Shown: positions 22,113 through 32,012, counted from the stretch's first letter. The stretch: DNA of 64,000 bases from Isochrysis galbana (GCA_018136815.1 CM030936.1:3206474-3270473), one strand, 5' to 3'. Numbers and translations are program-made. Notes: a model not told the origin generated them from the sequence alone.

Positions 22113-24872
22113 GGTGTAGAATCCTACTCGGTGCGTCCCGCGCTGGACGTCTCAATGGGGGTCTCCCCAACCTCTGCAGAGTCGGGCATCATGCCTGCCC
22201 TGTTCCCTTCCTCCTCTCCGGACGGACATCCACCACCACCTTCACAGGGGGAGGTGATGCCCTCTCTTGCCTCGCCTCCTGATCTCGCTGCGATGCCTCC
22301 GCCATCATCTCCGCCATCGCCGCCGGAGTCCATGGGAGGCAGGTCCAAGCCCGAATCTTTCCAGGGTGAGGATAATCCTCTGGAAGGATTCCTCCCCTCT
22401 TCTCGCGCATGTCTCGAGGCACCGCCACCCCTGCCATCGGACTCGGAGGCAGCCTACGAGCCCTACAGCGCCTCTCTCGAACGCCTCTCGGTCGCTTCGG
22501 TCGCGCCAAGTCGACTATCTCGTGGTGAAGAGACCCCGGGTCTGCTGCCCGACTCCCTTCTTCATCTCTCTCCTTCTCCTTCCCCACCGTCCGCTACGGT
22601 CCCGCCGCCAACTTCTTCGGCTTCACCGGGGCTCAACCCCGTCGAGCTGCGTTATATCGAGCTCATGCAGGCCATGGCCGCACAGTTCTCACAGCAGCTC
22701 GCCGCAGTCACCAACGCGATTGAACGAGGCCGACTCCCTCCTGCCCCAGTCCAGACAGCCAGCCCGCCTCCACCTCCATCCGAAGATGGCGGCGAAATTG
22801 TTTTGCCTCCGCCACCGCCGCTCCCTCGCTCCTCATCGAAATCTAACAAGACTCGTAAGGACAAGAAGAAGAACCGCCGCCGCCGCCGCGACAGCTCCCC
22901 TACCTCTTCGTCCTCCTCGTCCTCGTCTCCGGTCTCCAGCCAGCGTTCGTCTAACTCCTCGTCGACCAGCGATTCGGATTCCGATGGATCATCCGAGTCT
23001 ACGGACTCGCGCCGCAAGCCTCGCCGCGCCAAGGGTGGCCACTATGCCGCCGCCGCCAAAGGCTATAATACTCGGGAGGGACGGCCGTCTATGATGGCCC
23101 CCGAAGGTTTACACTCTAACTCTCGTCGATCTCTCCGCCCCCACGCCTCTAAGTCTAAGTCTGGCCATAAGGGTACCCGGGAGAGTCGACGTCACGCTAA
23201 GCGCCACGCCACTCCTCCCGCGGACCCAGCCCTGTCTGATGAGCCGGACATTCTTGAACAATGGCTACGACACTATGGGCGCCACGGCAAGGCCTACTCC
23301 GACTCCGCTAATGCCCCACTCGAATACCAGGTGATGGCGGCCCGTGAGGTCCCCTCTGGTGAGTCCTGGCATGCCCGCATCATCTATACGACTCGCACTC
23401 TTACGAAATGGGTGCGCGCTCGTACGTTCGTCCGCACTAAGGGCGGCACTCGCGATGCTAAGTCTAGCCTCGAGAGCCTGCAGTCGCTACGCTTCCCCGC
23501 CGACCTTCGCTCTACCGATCCGAACAAGGCTGCTGCTTCCTGGGACGGATTTCGAATGCAACTGATCCGCGCACTCGAGGGCTCACTCACCTCGGGCGTG
23601 GACTGGCAGGACGCTCTCAATGGCCTCCTCCTCGCCGCTCGCGATCCAAAGAAGGGCCATCCTCGCATCATGGCCTATGTTCTCGATGCGGTTAGGGACT
23701 CGGTTCTCTGCGCTAACCCGTGCTTGCATGCCGACGTGCTGATCGCAAAGTGCGACCAATCATTCGCCGCCGGGGCAAAAGGTTTCGCCAAAGAGACTGC
23801 GTCCGCGGAATGGGACCGTTGCACCACGCGCTCGGAGGGCGAGGACTTAGTGACTCTGGCCACTCGCGTGACCGACGCCTTCGTTCGCAAAATGAATGAC
23901 CCGACGGTGACGGCAGCTAACGTCTTCAAGTTCCCTGCCTTCACGCACGAAATCAACGAGAGATTCGACGCCTGCGTCAAAGCCGACGAAAGCGACCGCG
24001 CACGGGGAGCGGAGAACTCGTTCGAGTTCCTCAAAGCGTGGAAGCGAGGCATAGAGGCGGTTGCCGCCGGAGACGCGCCGCATCACTCGCTGTCTTGCAT
24101 CTCGATCGCGCGCATGGTGCTGGCTCCAGCGGAGCAGGCACGTGCTGAGGCTTCGCGGAGCAGCAAGCAGGCGGACGGTCCGCTCACAATCGCCCACATC
24201 GACGACGTCGTCCGGATGGTTAAGGACCGCCTGGGTTCCTCGAAGCCAGCTCCGGACAAAAGCGACAAACCCTCGGCCGCTACCTCAGGAAGCGGCCGCG
24301 GCTCCGATACTCGAAATAATCGCAATGGAGATCGGTCCCACCAGGGACGCACCGACCACACCAGGGAGCCGCCTCCCAAGTTGGAGGGTGGACTCCCACC
24401 TCTCGACACACCGCCATCGCAAAAGAGCCGCCGCTGCGCGCCGCCTTCGGACAACCTCGGCCATCCCGAGGGCGCCAAATGGGATTTGGAATCTTGGCGT
24501 AATGCTAAGGTAGATTTCGACCCGATGTCACGCTACTGTGGGCACGCTGACCTGGCTGCTTCATTCGCCAGGGCCCGTCCGACCGACGCGTCTATGAAGG
24601 TGCCCCGCACGCAGCGCCCTACGTCTGAGGGCGGTGTATGGACCACAGCCACCGGCTGTGCCTATTGTGCCTTCCGCCCCGCTCCTCCCGATCACGATAC
24701 GGCCCGTCCCGACCACCCCGACAATTGGCGATATGGGACAGGCGATGGCGCCCATTCGCCGTACTACTGCCAGCCGTTCATCCGCTTCCTTTGCGAGGGC
24801 GAGCCGGAGATCCCCGACGCCCACCGCGCCTACCTTCGTCGTCTCGTCGTCCTCGGCCGCAACCGCCGTTAG
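21942..24872 (+). CDS. gag: Gag polyprotein of chromovirus
   Basis: It spans about 976 residues if translation starts at the ATG at 21942, which lies inside the 5' LTR; the first in-frame ATG after the LTR is near 22158. Order: a Pro/Ser-rich N-terminus, a short helical stretch (ELRYIELMQAMAAQFSQQL), a poly-Pro patch, a basic/Ser-rich nucleic-acid-binding-like region (KNRRRRRDSSPTSSSSSS and after), then a structured capsid-like region (about residues 430-780). The C-terminus has Cys/His residues spaced C-A-Y-C ... H-S-P-Y-Y-C instead of a classic CCHC knuckle. The frame ends at TAG (24870-24872), and the same frame stays open into pol. It is homologous to the gag at 59329-60937. Confidence 0.85.
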   Translation: MSLSPPSSPSLKPACPPSSADGPQPVSVSEVVSSAAPAAGLPPSSLPSGPMGHPNSSGVESYSVRPALDVSMGVSPTSAESGIMPALFPSSSPDGHPPPPSQGEVMPSLASPPDLAAMPPPSSPPSPPESMGGRSKPESFQGEDNPLEGFLPSSRACLEAPPPLPSDSEAAYEPYSASLERLSVASVAPSRLSRGEETPGLLPDSLLHLSPSPSPPSATVPPPTSSASPGLNPVELRYIELMQAMAAQFSQQLAAVTNAIERGRLPPAPVQTASPPPPPSEDGGEIVLPPPPPLPRSSSKSNKTRKDKKKNRRRRRDSSPTSSSSSSSSPVSSQRSSNSSSTSDSDSDGSSESTDSRRKPRRAKGGHYAAAAKGYNTREGRPSMMAPEGLHSNSRRSLRPHASKSKSGHKGTRESRRHAKRHATPPADPALSDEPDILEQWLRHYGRHGKAYSDSANAPLEYQVMAAREVPSGESWHARIIYTTRTLTKWVRARTFVRTKGGTRDAKSSLESLQSLRFPADLRSTDPNKAAASWDGFRMQLIRALEGSLTSGVDWQDALNGLLLAARDPKKGHPRIMAYVLDAVRDSVLCANPCLHADVLIAKCDQSFAAGAKGFAKETASAEWDRCTTRSEGEDLVTLATRVTDAFVRKMNDPTVTAANVFKFPAFTHEINERFDACVKADESDRARGAENSFEFLKAWKRGIEAVAAGDAPHHSLSCISIARMVLAPAEQARAEASRSSKQADGPLTIAHIDDVVRMVKDRLGSSKPAPDKSDKPSAATSGSGRGSDTRNNRNGDRSHQGRTDHTREPPPKLEGGLPPLDTPPSQKSRRCAPPSDNLGHPEGAKWDLESWRNAKVDFDPMSRYCGHADLAASFARARPTDASMKVPRTQRPTSEGGVWTTATGCAYCAFRPAPPDHDTARPDHPDNWRYGTGDGAHSPYYCQPFIRFLCEGEPEIPDAHRAYLRRLVVLGRNRR

Positions 24873-27800
24873 GGAATAGGCGAGGCCGCCGCCATATGCT
24901 TCGTTGACTTCTCAATTCCTCGGCGGCCTGGACCGCCACCCCTTTCGCTTCTCGATACTTCTGTCACTCCCGTTCGCGTTTCATTTCGTACCTCTAACGT
25001 TTCGCCTCTCCGATCTACGAGCTCGCCGTCCCTCGGACGGCTGAGCAAAGCCTTCTTGTTGTCGTTCCAACCTGGGGATACTACCCTAGGTTGCGATCCC
25101 GTCGTTCCCGAAGTTCGCGTTTTCGTTTCAGTCGTTCAATCGATCCGGAGTCACCCTCATCTGCTCATATGTGGTGGGGACGACTCGACTCCGGGAGTCC
25201 CGTTCTCTCTCGCCGTTCGTTCGCTACCTCCTTCGTCGCTCTCGTCGTTCTCGAATCATTCGTTCAATGCTCTCGATTTCGAGCGCTCAACGCTAATTCT
25301 TGCCTTGAGCTCCGTCGCTGCCGATCCGTCTGCTGTCGCCAGTCAAATCCTGGATGGACTGGCCAATTCGTTCCCTCGAGACTCGCCTTTAAGCTGCCTT
25401 GGCCGTGCTAGCGAGGTTAGCCCCTCCGGATGGACGGTGGCCTACACCCTCGCTGTTCGCCGTTGGCTCGCGCCGCCTACGATGGTTGCACCAACCCGAT
25501 TGGGTTGGCGACCGCTACCGACTAGCTTGTTTGATGAATCTTCCTTAGCTGACGAAGGGGTGTTCGCCAACATACCCTCCGTCGTGCAACGCGCATTCCG
25601 CCGATTGTTCCGTTCTCGACCCGCTCTATTCTCGTCCGACTCTCTTCCGGCCGTCGTGTCCCGTTCTTTTCAGATGGTTCGCACCTTGGCCGCCGCGTCT
25701 CCGTCCATTCCGGTCACTCGCAGTCCCGTTTCCGTTTCCGCTGTCGTTCCGCTTTGTCAGCTTTCAGTGTGCCTGACTTTGGTTCCGGCCGCTGAAGATT
25801 TGCTCATACATCTCGCGCGCACTCGCCCTTCCTTGAAGGAGGGCGAGACCCTCTCGTACGTTATCGATCTCGCTTTCCAACGCGCCGCCGCTCACGGTGC
25901 CGCGCACGTAATGCCGAAAGATATTGCCGAGGCGGCGCAGCTTGTTCTGCGCCCTAGCCGATCGCTTGAGTCTCCAGCTCAGGTGCTACCTATCCACTTC
26001 GACGAAATTTGTGTCACACTCAGAGACGTAAGGCGTGACGTCGAGGCCGTGCAGACCGACGGCATCTCGCCTCCTCGTGTCTTGATTATCGGCGAGACGA
26101 GTGGAGTAGTCTCGTCCATGTTTTTGCTTGCTGGCGCTGATGTGGCGACGTGCGATTTGTTTCCGTCCGACGTCGACTACGTTCCGCACTTCGAAGGGGA
26201 CGCGGATCTCGTCCAAGACCTCGGATGGGACTTGATTATCGCGCACCCGCCGTGTACCTATCTCTCGAACGCTGGCTTAAGGTGGATCCACTCCAACCCG
26301 CAGCGCATGTCCGATACGATCTCCGCCGCAAAACAATTCCGCCGTCGCCTGAACGCCAGGGCTCCGTTTCTAGCGGTGGAGAACCCGAAAATGCACCACT
26401 ACGCTAAGTCTCTACTCGGGGGTCTCGAAGCTACGCAATATGTCCATCCATGGCAACATGGAACGGGGCACACTAAGGCTACGGGACTCTACCTTTCGCC
26501 CAACCTTCCTCCGCTCATGCCGACTTGCATTGTTCCTGGTCGCCAGCACGCAATGGCAAACCTTCCCATGTCCCCTCATCGCGGCTCGATGCGCAGCCGC
26601 ACCTACGTGGGCATCGCCGGTGCGATGGCGATGCAATGGATGCCCGTCATTCTGGACTATTGCCGCCGTACTCCTTCTCGTCCGGCCACGTCCGCCGCCT
26701 CTCTCCTATCTCAAGCGCGTGACCTACAATCAAGCCAGTTGGCGGCTCAGGCTGGTTCCAGTTCCAGTTCCGAGCCTTCGAATGTTTCGAGCGTCGCCGC
26801 GATTGATATGGGGTGGCGGCCGTGGCTAGGGTCGCCCCGCTCGTCGTTGTTACCCGTCCGTCCCGCTCGGATGATTCGCAAGGTCCGCAACCGCTGGCGT
26901 GTATGGACGGCGGTGCGCGGGGCGCAAGGCTCGATATCGTATACCTGGCTGCCGTTGTCTCCGTCGCTAGCGTCGGCTCTCGACGCAGAAGTTCGCCTTC
27001 ACTCGTCTGCGGTGGAGGAGGAGCCGTTGCCGATCCTTGCTCCCTCTCCCTCTCCCTCGTCCTCATTGCCGTTCGTTCCGATGCCTCCTCTCTTGGAGAC
27101 GTGTGCCTCCGTTTCCTTTCCGGACACGTTCACGCCAAAGGGCTGGCATGCTGCCTTGCGTCTTACCTGGTCGGACCAGGAACGCCTCGCTCTTCTCCCT
27201 ACGCCGCCATGTCGCCTAGGCTTGGGTGCCCTGCCGGACTTGCACCCACCGCTGCCTCCGCTCGATCGCCCTGCTCGCCGCTCCGTTGCTGACGTCATTG
27301 CCGACCATAGGCAGCGGCACGCCGCCTTCGTTCCCTCGGGTTTCACACCTGCTCTCAACCAGCCTGCTGTCGTCGCTTCTTTGACCAGGGAGGTACCGGC
27401 GAGGCTTGTCTCCGACACGCCGCCAAGCCTATACCCCCGCCACTGCCTGTACGTTCGCGATCTCATCGTTTGCCGTCACTCCGCCACGGGCCCTACTCGT
27501 TATATCGTCGATTCCGCCCTCGCCGTCAACAAGACTCTAGCCGACACGGGAGCCGGTCCCTCGGTTGTAACCACCGAGCTGTTGGCCACACTGCCCCGCG
27601 ACGCTTGCGTCTTAGTCGAACATGCTTCGGACCGACCTGCCGTTGTCGGACCGGATGGTAACCCCCTCCGTACCCGCGGCTACGCCACGTTGGTCTTCTC
27701 TCTCTCCGGTGTCGAATTCCGACACCGTTTCCTCGTCGTCGAAGGCGCACCTATGCTTCTCCTGGGAAACGATTTCCTGGAAGCATACGCCGCCTGTATC

Positions 27801-30800
27801 GAACTGTCGCCGGATGCTGGGCGTGATAGCCGCTTGACCCTTATGGTCAACAATCGTCGCGTTCCGTCCCTCGTCTCCACTCGCCCTCGTCTCTCCTCTG
27901 CACCGCTTGTCGCCGTGATCTCCGCCGACTCGCCACGGGCAGAGGAGTCGTCGCTCGTTCCTATCTCGGACAACGTTTCATCCCGCCAGGCTCACGGCGA
28001 GTCGCCGCCGGCAATGTCGACTTCGGTTCCATTGCCCCCTCTCGATCCCGAGCTTGAGCCGCCCCCTCGTCTCGACTTCACTCGCAGTCCACCTTCGTCT
28101 CCTAACCGTTCGTCTGCCGCCGTCGAAATTGAGCCACTCTTCGCCGACGTCTCTACGTCGGCCGTTGCGTCGAAAGAGTTCGCTCTGTACACCAGGCAGC
28201 CTATCACTATCCCCTCGCGATCGAGGGGTACGTTCTCCGTTCGCCTGCCGCTGGAGATCATCGAAAACTACCCCGACTCCGCCATCCTCGTCGACCGTCT
28301 ACCACCCCGTGACGGCCTCGATTCTCCTCCAATGGTCGCCACTAGCGTCGAAACCCCAACTCCGGAGGGGGAGGTGCTGATCACGGTCTGGAACCTGGCA
28401 CCACGTCCTGTAACCCTTCCTGCGTACTCGCCGGTGGCGTCAGCCTACATCGAGTACAAGTTGCACGAGGCTCGGCCGACGGTCGCCGGCGATAGGGACG
28501 ACCCCGAGTCCTCGCTCACTGAGGCACAGCGCGCGCTCCTCGACGCTATCACCATCGATCCCGACAAGCAATTGTCGCCGTCCCAGAGGCAGCGCGTACG
28601 CTGCCTGCTGGCACGGCATATCGACGCGTTCGCTCTCGACCCGAAGAACCCTCGGCACACGCACGTCATGGAGGTCGAGCTGCCTCTCCTCCCCGGTGCT
28701 ACAGCCCACCGGCACGCTCCGTCCAAGATGGGCGACGAGGGCCGTGCCATCGTCGACAAGCACGTCGCCGAGATGGAGGCGGCAGGCATCATTCGTAAGT
28801 CCAATTCGCCATGGGCTTCGCGGGTCGTCCTCGTCGGCAAGAAGGACGGATCCGTTCGCTTCTGTGTCGATTATCGCGACACGAACTCGAAGCTTCGTAT
28901 CTCGGATAGTCCTCTCCCGCTCACCGTCGAAGCTATCGATCGTCTATCTCGGGGCCAAGGCTCTCGAGATTCTTTGTTTCTCTGCCTGCTCGATCTCGCC
29001 TCCGGCTTCTGGTGTCTGCCTATCAAGGAGGAGGACAAACCCATCACGGCGTTCTGCACCCATCGCCAGAAGTACGAGTTCAACTACCTCCCGTTCGGCG
29101 TCCAATCCGGCCCTTCCTACATGTGTCGTCTCATGGATGCGGTGCTCCAGGGCCTCGCGTGGGAGATTTGCATGCCGTACCTGGACGACATCGGAATTTG
29201 GTCGACGGGCACAGGCAGCACGCTTGAGGAACGCATCGACACCTCCTTCGAGCAAATGCTTCACCGTCTCGATCTCGTTCTCGAGCGTCTCCGATGGGCT
29301 GGTCTCTCATGCAAGGCCTCCAAGTGCATCTTGTTCGCTATCAAGGGCGAATACCTCGGGCACGTCGTGTCTCGTCGTGGTCTCGAGATGGACCCCAAGA
29401 AAGTCGAGGCGGTACGCTCGATCGATCCGCGTCACATCGATTCGCTCGAAAAGGTTCGCTCGTTTCTCGGCCTTTGTTCGTACTACCGTCGGTTCATCAA
29501 GGGCTTCGCGCACGTCGCGGCCCCTCTCACCGACCTTACTCGTACGGGCGTCGACGTGGCTACCGTCTCTCAGTCGCCTGAGTGCCAGACAGCGATCCGT
29601 CGCCTCATCGAGCTCATCACGTCTACGCCAGTGTTAGCTGCGCCTCGTCACGACAAGGAGTTCATCGTCAAAACGGACGCGGCCAGTACCCTGGGTATCG
29701 GCGGAATCCTGTCGCAGGTTGACGACCACGGACACGAGCATGTCGTTGCGTATTACGGTCGCCGCCTCACCGCCGCGGAGCGTCATTGGACCACCACCGA
29801 GGTGGAGCTTCTTGCTGCCTTGGAATGCATTCGCACTTGGCGACCGTACCTTTGGGGCCGGCACTTCCGCCTCGTCATCGATCACCAAGCTCTCCGTTGG
29901 TTGCACACCATGAAGGACACCGTCCAGGGTGGGCCGGCGTCGCGTCTGATGCGCTGGGCGCTCAAGTTGTCCGAGTATCGCTTCACCGTCGAGCACAAGC
30001 CGGGCGCTAATCACAAAGACGCGGATGGCGTGTCACGCTTGGTGGCTGCAGACGATGGGACGTCGGAGACGTCCGCTCCTAAGCAGGGGGGTGGGCAGCT
30101 GCTAGCCGCCGTCGTCCCTAACTCTCGCTCCACCACGGCATCGAATAATCAGTCGCCAGCCGTCGCCGCCTCTCGTTCTCGTACCACCACGGCATCCAGT
30201 CTGCAAGCTGACGAACGATCGTCCAGGATGTCCTCTACGACCAGGGATTCTATCAACCTCTCCTACCTCGACGTCGGTACACCTAACGCCGAGGCGCTCA
30301 AAGAGGCACAGGCCGAGGACCCCGACTGCCACGACCTCATCCGCTTTCTCTCTTCCGCTCCTCATAACCCCGACCTCGACCATCGTCGCTTGCGTTGGCT
30401 TAGTCGCGAATCTTCTCGATGCCTGTTGCGATCTGGACTACTCTACCGACGAGTGCCGGCGAGAGACGGCGAGAAGCTCTGCCTCTACGTGCCGAAGACG
30501 ATGCGCCGCGCCTACCTCGAAGCCTTTCACGACCACCTGTGCCACCTCGGCGACAACCGAATGGCGCGCCTTCTACGAGACCGATATTTTTGGCCTGGCA
30601 TGAACGCAGACGTCTCTGAGCACGTTCGCCAATGCCACGAGTGCACTTTAGCTAAGCCACCCTTCCGCCACCTCGCAGACCCCAAGGGACCGCAGGTCGG
30701 CGCCTATCCGTTCGACATCGTCTTCTGCGACGTCGTCTCGATGGCTCCTACGCACGACTTCATCAAGGGCTCTCGAGGCTTCGACAAGCTCCTCGTTTTC

Positions 30801-32012
30801 GTGGACTCGCTCACTCGTTGGATCGAGGCGGCCCCTCACAACGGCGACCCCTCGAGTGCCGACGCTCTTCACGCCTTCATGTCATACGTCGTTTCTCGGC
30901 ACGGAGTACCAAGGCAACTCCGCTCGGACTCCGGCAGCAACCTTGCTAGTCAACTTACCTCGATCATCCTCGAGCGCACCGGCACCGACTTGCGGCCAAG
31001 CACACCTCATCATCACGAGAGTGTGGGCCTGGTGGAACGAGCTCAGCAGACCTTGATCAACATGGCTCGTGCTACCGATGAAGGCGGCGGTCATTGGGTC
31101 GATCATCTCCCGTTCTTTTTAATGAGCATGCGCGCTTCCGCCAATCGCATAACCCGCATGTCGCCTGCTGCCTTGCTCTATGGCCGTGATAGGGTGGTTC
31201 GCAAGATTCCAGGACTCCGCAACAAGCTCCTCTACCACTACAGCGGACCATATCGCATTGCCGAGGCGCTTGGCGCTGGCCGCTACCGACTACGCGACCA
31301 AGAAAATCGCCTCCTCTCCGAGGAGGTGCATGTGACTAACCTCCGTCCCTACTATACCCTCACAGATGAAGATCCCGTCCAAGCAGACGAGTATCTGGTT
31401 GATGCACTTCTTGACCGCAAGGGTCGAGGCGATTCCAGACAGTACCTCGTCAAATGGCGTGGCTACGCGAAAGCTGCGGCCACATGGGAGCCGCTAGCCG
31501 AACTGCTTCGCCGCTGCGAGTCGCTCGTCACCGCCTATGATGATGCTCACCCCTTCCCTCCTCTTCGTAAGCCTCAGATGAGAAAGCGGGCTGCAGAATC
31601 ACAATCTCAGACCGTCTCAGCCCCGCCGACGTCGCACGCGATCGAAGCTCCCGTGGGATCCGAGACCACCGGCTCGGATCATCAGGCCCCGCGCCGCTCG
31701 CCTCGTCTCGCACCGTCCTCGCACAGTGGCCCCATTGCTCATGTCTCCCATTTGCCCGTCTCAGCCCGCCCGTCTGTTGCCAACCCTGCAGGTCCAATGA
31801 TGCGGCCGCAGCACGCGGTCTTCGTCCTCGGGCAGTGGTGGTACTCGTCGGGATCGTCGCGCGGTTCCCCGTGGTTTGGCTCCCACGCATTTGCGCACGC
31901 TGCCCTTGCCTCGCCTACCTTCGTTCGCTGTCGCTCCGAGGCCTTCGCTCGCCTGTCGCCATCGGATCGCACCCTCGTCTCTCTGCTCGATACACCCTCT
32001 ACGTTCTTCTGA
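24873..32012 (+). CDS. pol: Pol polyprotein: MTase-like, protease, RT, RNase H, integrase, chromodomain
   Basis: The frame is open from right after the gag TAG to TGA at 32012, with no ATG for about 600 bp, so it is expected to be made as a Gag-Pol fusion. Residue numbers below count from 25056. Order: 1-340 unknown; 340-535 cytosine-MTase-like (GETSG, HPPC at 397-400, ENP at 442-444, RSRTY at 513-517); retropepsin with DTGA at 830-833; RT with YLDD at 1375-1378; RNase H (KTDAAS); integrase with H-H-C-C zinc site, D1892, D1958 and E1994 (DD35E spacing) and a GPY module; chromodomain near 2110-2160 (YLVKWRGY). All catalytic residues checked are intact. The chromodomain places it among chromoviruses. 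The methyltransferase-like insert is the unusual part. Confidence 0.9.
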   Translation, partial: GIGEAAAICFVDFSIPRRPGPPPLSLLDTSVTPVRVSFRTSNVSPLRSTSSPSLGRLSKAFLLSFQPGDTTLGCDPVVPEVRVFVSVVQSIRSHPHLLICGGDDSTPGVPFSLAVRSLPPSSLSSFSNHSFNALDFERSTLILALSSVAADPSAVASQILDGLANSFPRDSPLSCLGRASEVSPSGWTVAYTLAVRRWLAPPTMVAPTRLGWRPLPTSLFDESSLADEGVFANIPSVVQRAFRRLFRSRPALFSSDSLPAVVSRSFQMVRTLAAASPSIPVTRSPVSVSAVVPLCQLSVCLTLVPAAEDLLIHLARTRPSLKEGETLSYVIDLAFQRAAAHGAAHVMPKDIAEAAQLVLRPSRSLESPAQVLPIHFDEICVTLRDVRRDVEAVQTDGISPPRVLIIGETSGVVSSMFLLAGADVATCDLFPSDVDYVPHFEGDADLVQDLGWDLIIAHPPCTYLSNAGLRWIHSNPQRMSDTISAAKQFRRRLNARAPFLAVENPKMHHYAKSLLGGLEATQYVHPWQHGTGHTKATGLYLSPNLPPLMPTCIVPGRQHAMANLPMSPHRGSMRSRTYVGIAGAMAMQWMPVILDYCRRTPSRPATSAASLLSQARDLQSSQLAAQAGSSSSSEPSNVSSVAAIDMGWRPWLGSPRSSLLPVRPARMIRKVRNRWRVWTAVRGAQGSISYTWLPLSPSLASALDAEVRLHSSAVEEEPLPILAPSPSPSSSLPFVPMPPLLETCASVSFPDTFTPKGWHAALRLTWSDQERLALLPTPPCRLGLGALPDLHPPLPPLDRPARRSVADVIADHRQRHAAFVPSGFTPALNQPAVVASLTREVPARLVSDTPPSLYPRHCLYVRDLIVCRHSATGPTRYIVDSALAVNKTLADTGAGPSVVTTELLATLPRDACVLVEHASDRPAVVGPDGNPLRTRGYATLVFSLSGVEFRHRFLVVEGAPMLLLGNDFLEAYAACIELSPDAGRDSRLTLMVNNRRVPSLVSTRPRLSSAPLVAVISADSPRAEESSLVPISDNVSSRQAHGESPPAMSTSVPLPPLDPELEPPPRLDFTRSPPSSPNRSSAAVEIEPLFADVSTSAVASKEFALYTRQPITIPSRSRGTFSVRLPLEIIENYPDSAILVDRLPPRDGLDSPPMVATSVETPTPEGEVLITVWNLAPRPVTLPAYSPVASAYIEYKLHEARPTVAGDRDDPESSLTEAQRALLDAITIDPDKQLSPSQRQRVRCLLARHIDAFALDPKNPRHTHVMEVELPLLPGATAHRHAPSKMGDEGRAIVDKHVAEMEAAGIIRKSNSPWASRVVLVGKKDGSVRFCVDYRDTNSKLRISDSPLPLTVEAIDRLSRGQGSRDSLFLCLLDLASGFWCLPIKEEDKPITAFCTHRQKYEFNYLPFGVQSGPSYMCRLMDAVLQGLAWEICMPYLDDIGIWSTGTGSTLEERIDTSFEQMLHRLDLVLERLRWAGLSCKASKCILFAIKGEYLGHVVSRRGLEMDPKKVEAVRSIDPRHIDSLEKVRSFLGLCSYYRRFIKGFAHVAAPLTDLTRTGVDVATVSQSPECQTAIRRLIELITSTPVLAAPRHDKEFIVKTDAASTLGIGGILSQVDDHGHEHVVAYYGRRLTAAERHWTTTEVELLAALECIRTWRPYLWGRHFRLVIDHQALRWLHTMKDTVQGGPASRLMRWALKLSEYRFTVEHKPGANHKDADGVSRLVAADDGTSETSAPKQGGGQLLAAVVPNSRSTTASNNQSPAVAASRSRTTTASSLQADERSSRMSSTTRDSINLSYLDVGTPNAEALKEAQAEDPDCHDLIRFLSSAPHNPDLDHRRLRWLSRESSRCLLRSGLLYRRVPARDGEKLCLYVPKTMRRAYLEAFHDHLCHLGDNRMARLLRDRYFWPGMNADVSEHVRQCHECTLAKPPFRHLADPKGPQVGAYPFDIVFCDVVSMAPTHDFIKGSRGFDKLLVFVDSLTRWIEAAPHNGDPSSADALHAFMSYVVSRHGVPRQLRSDSGSNLASQLTSIILERTGTDLRPSTPHHHESVGLVERAQQTLINMARATDEGGGHWVDHLPFFLMSMRASANRITRMSPAALLYGRDRVVRKIPGLRNKLLYHYSGPYRIAEALGAGRYRLRDQENRLLSEEVHVTNLRPYYTLTDEDPVQADEYLVDALLDRKGRGDSRQYLVKWRGYAKAAATWEPLAELLRRCESLVTAYDDAHPFPPLRKPQMRKRAAESQSQTVSAPPTSHAIEAPVGSETTGSDHQAPRRSPRLAPSSHSGPIAHVSHLPVSARPSVANPAGPMMRPQHAVFVLGQWWYSSGSSRGSPWFGSHAFAHAALASPTFVRCRSEAFARLSPSDRTLVSLLDTPSTFF

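Noticed and set aside
22267..23094. 275-codon second frame inside gag
   Set aside because: Shadow of the gag coding region: basic Arg/Ser/His-rich composition without conserved pattern.
25056..25060. Independent translation start for pol at 25056
   Set aside because: The codon is TTG and the frame is open back to the gag TAG; no ATG exists until about 25480, so a separate start there is unlikely in a eukaryote.
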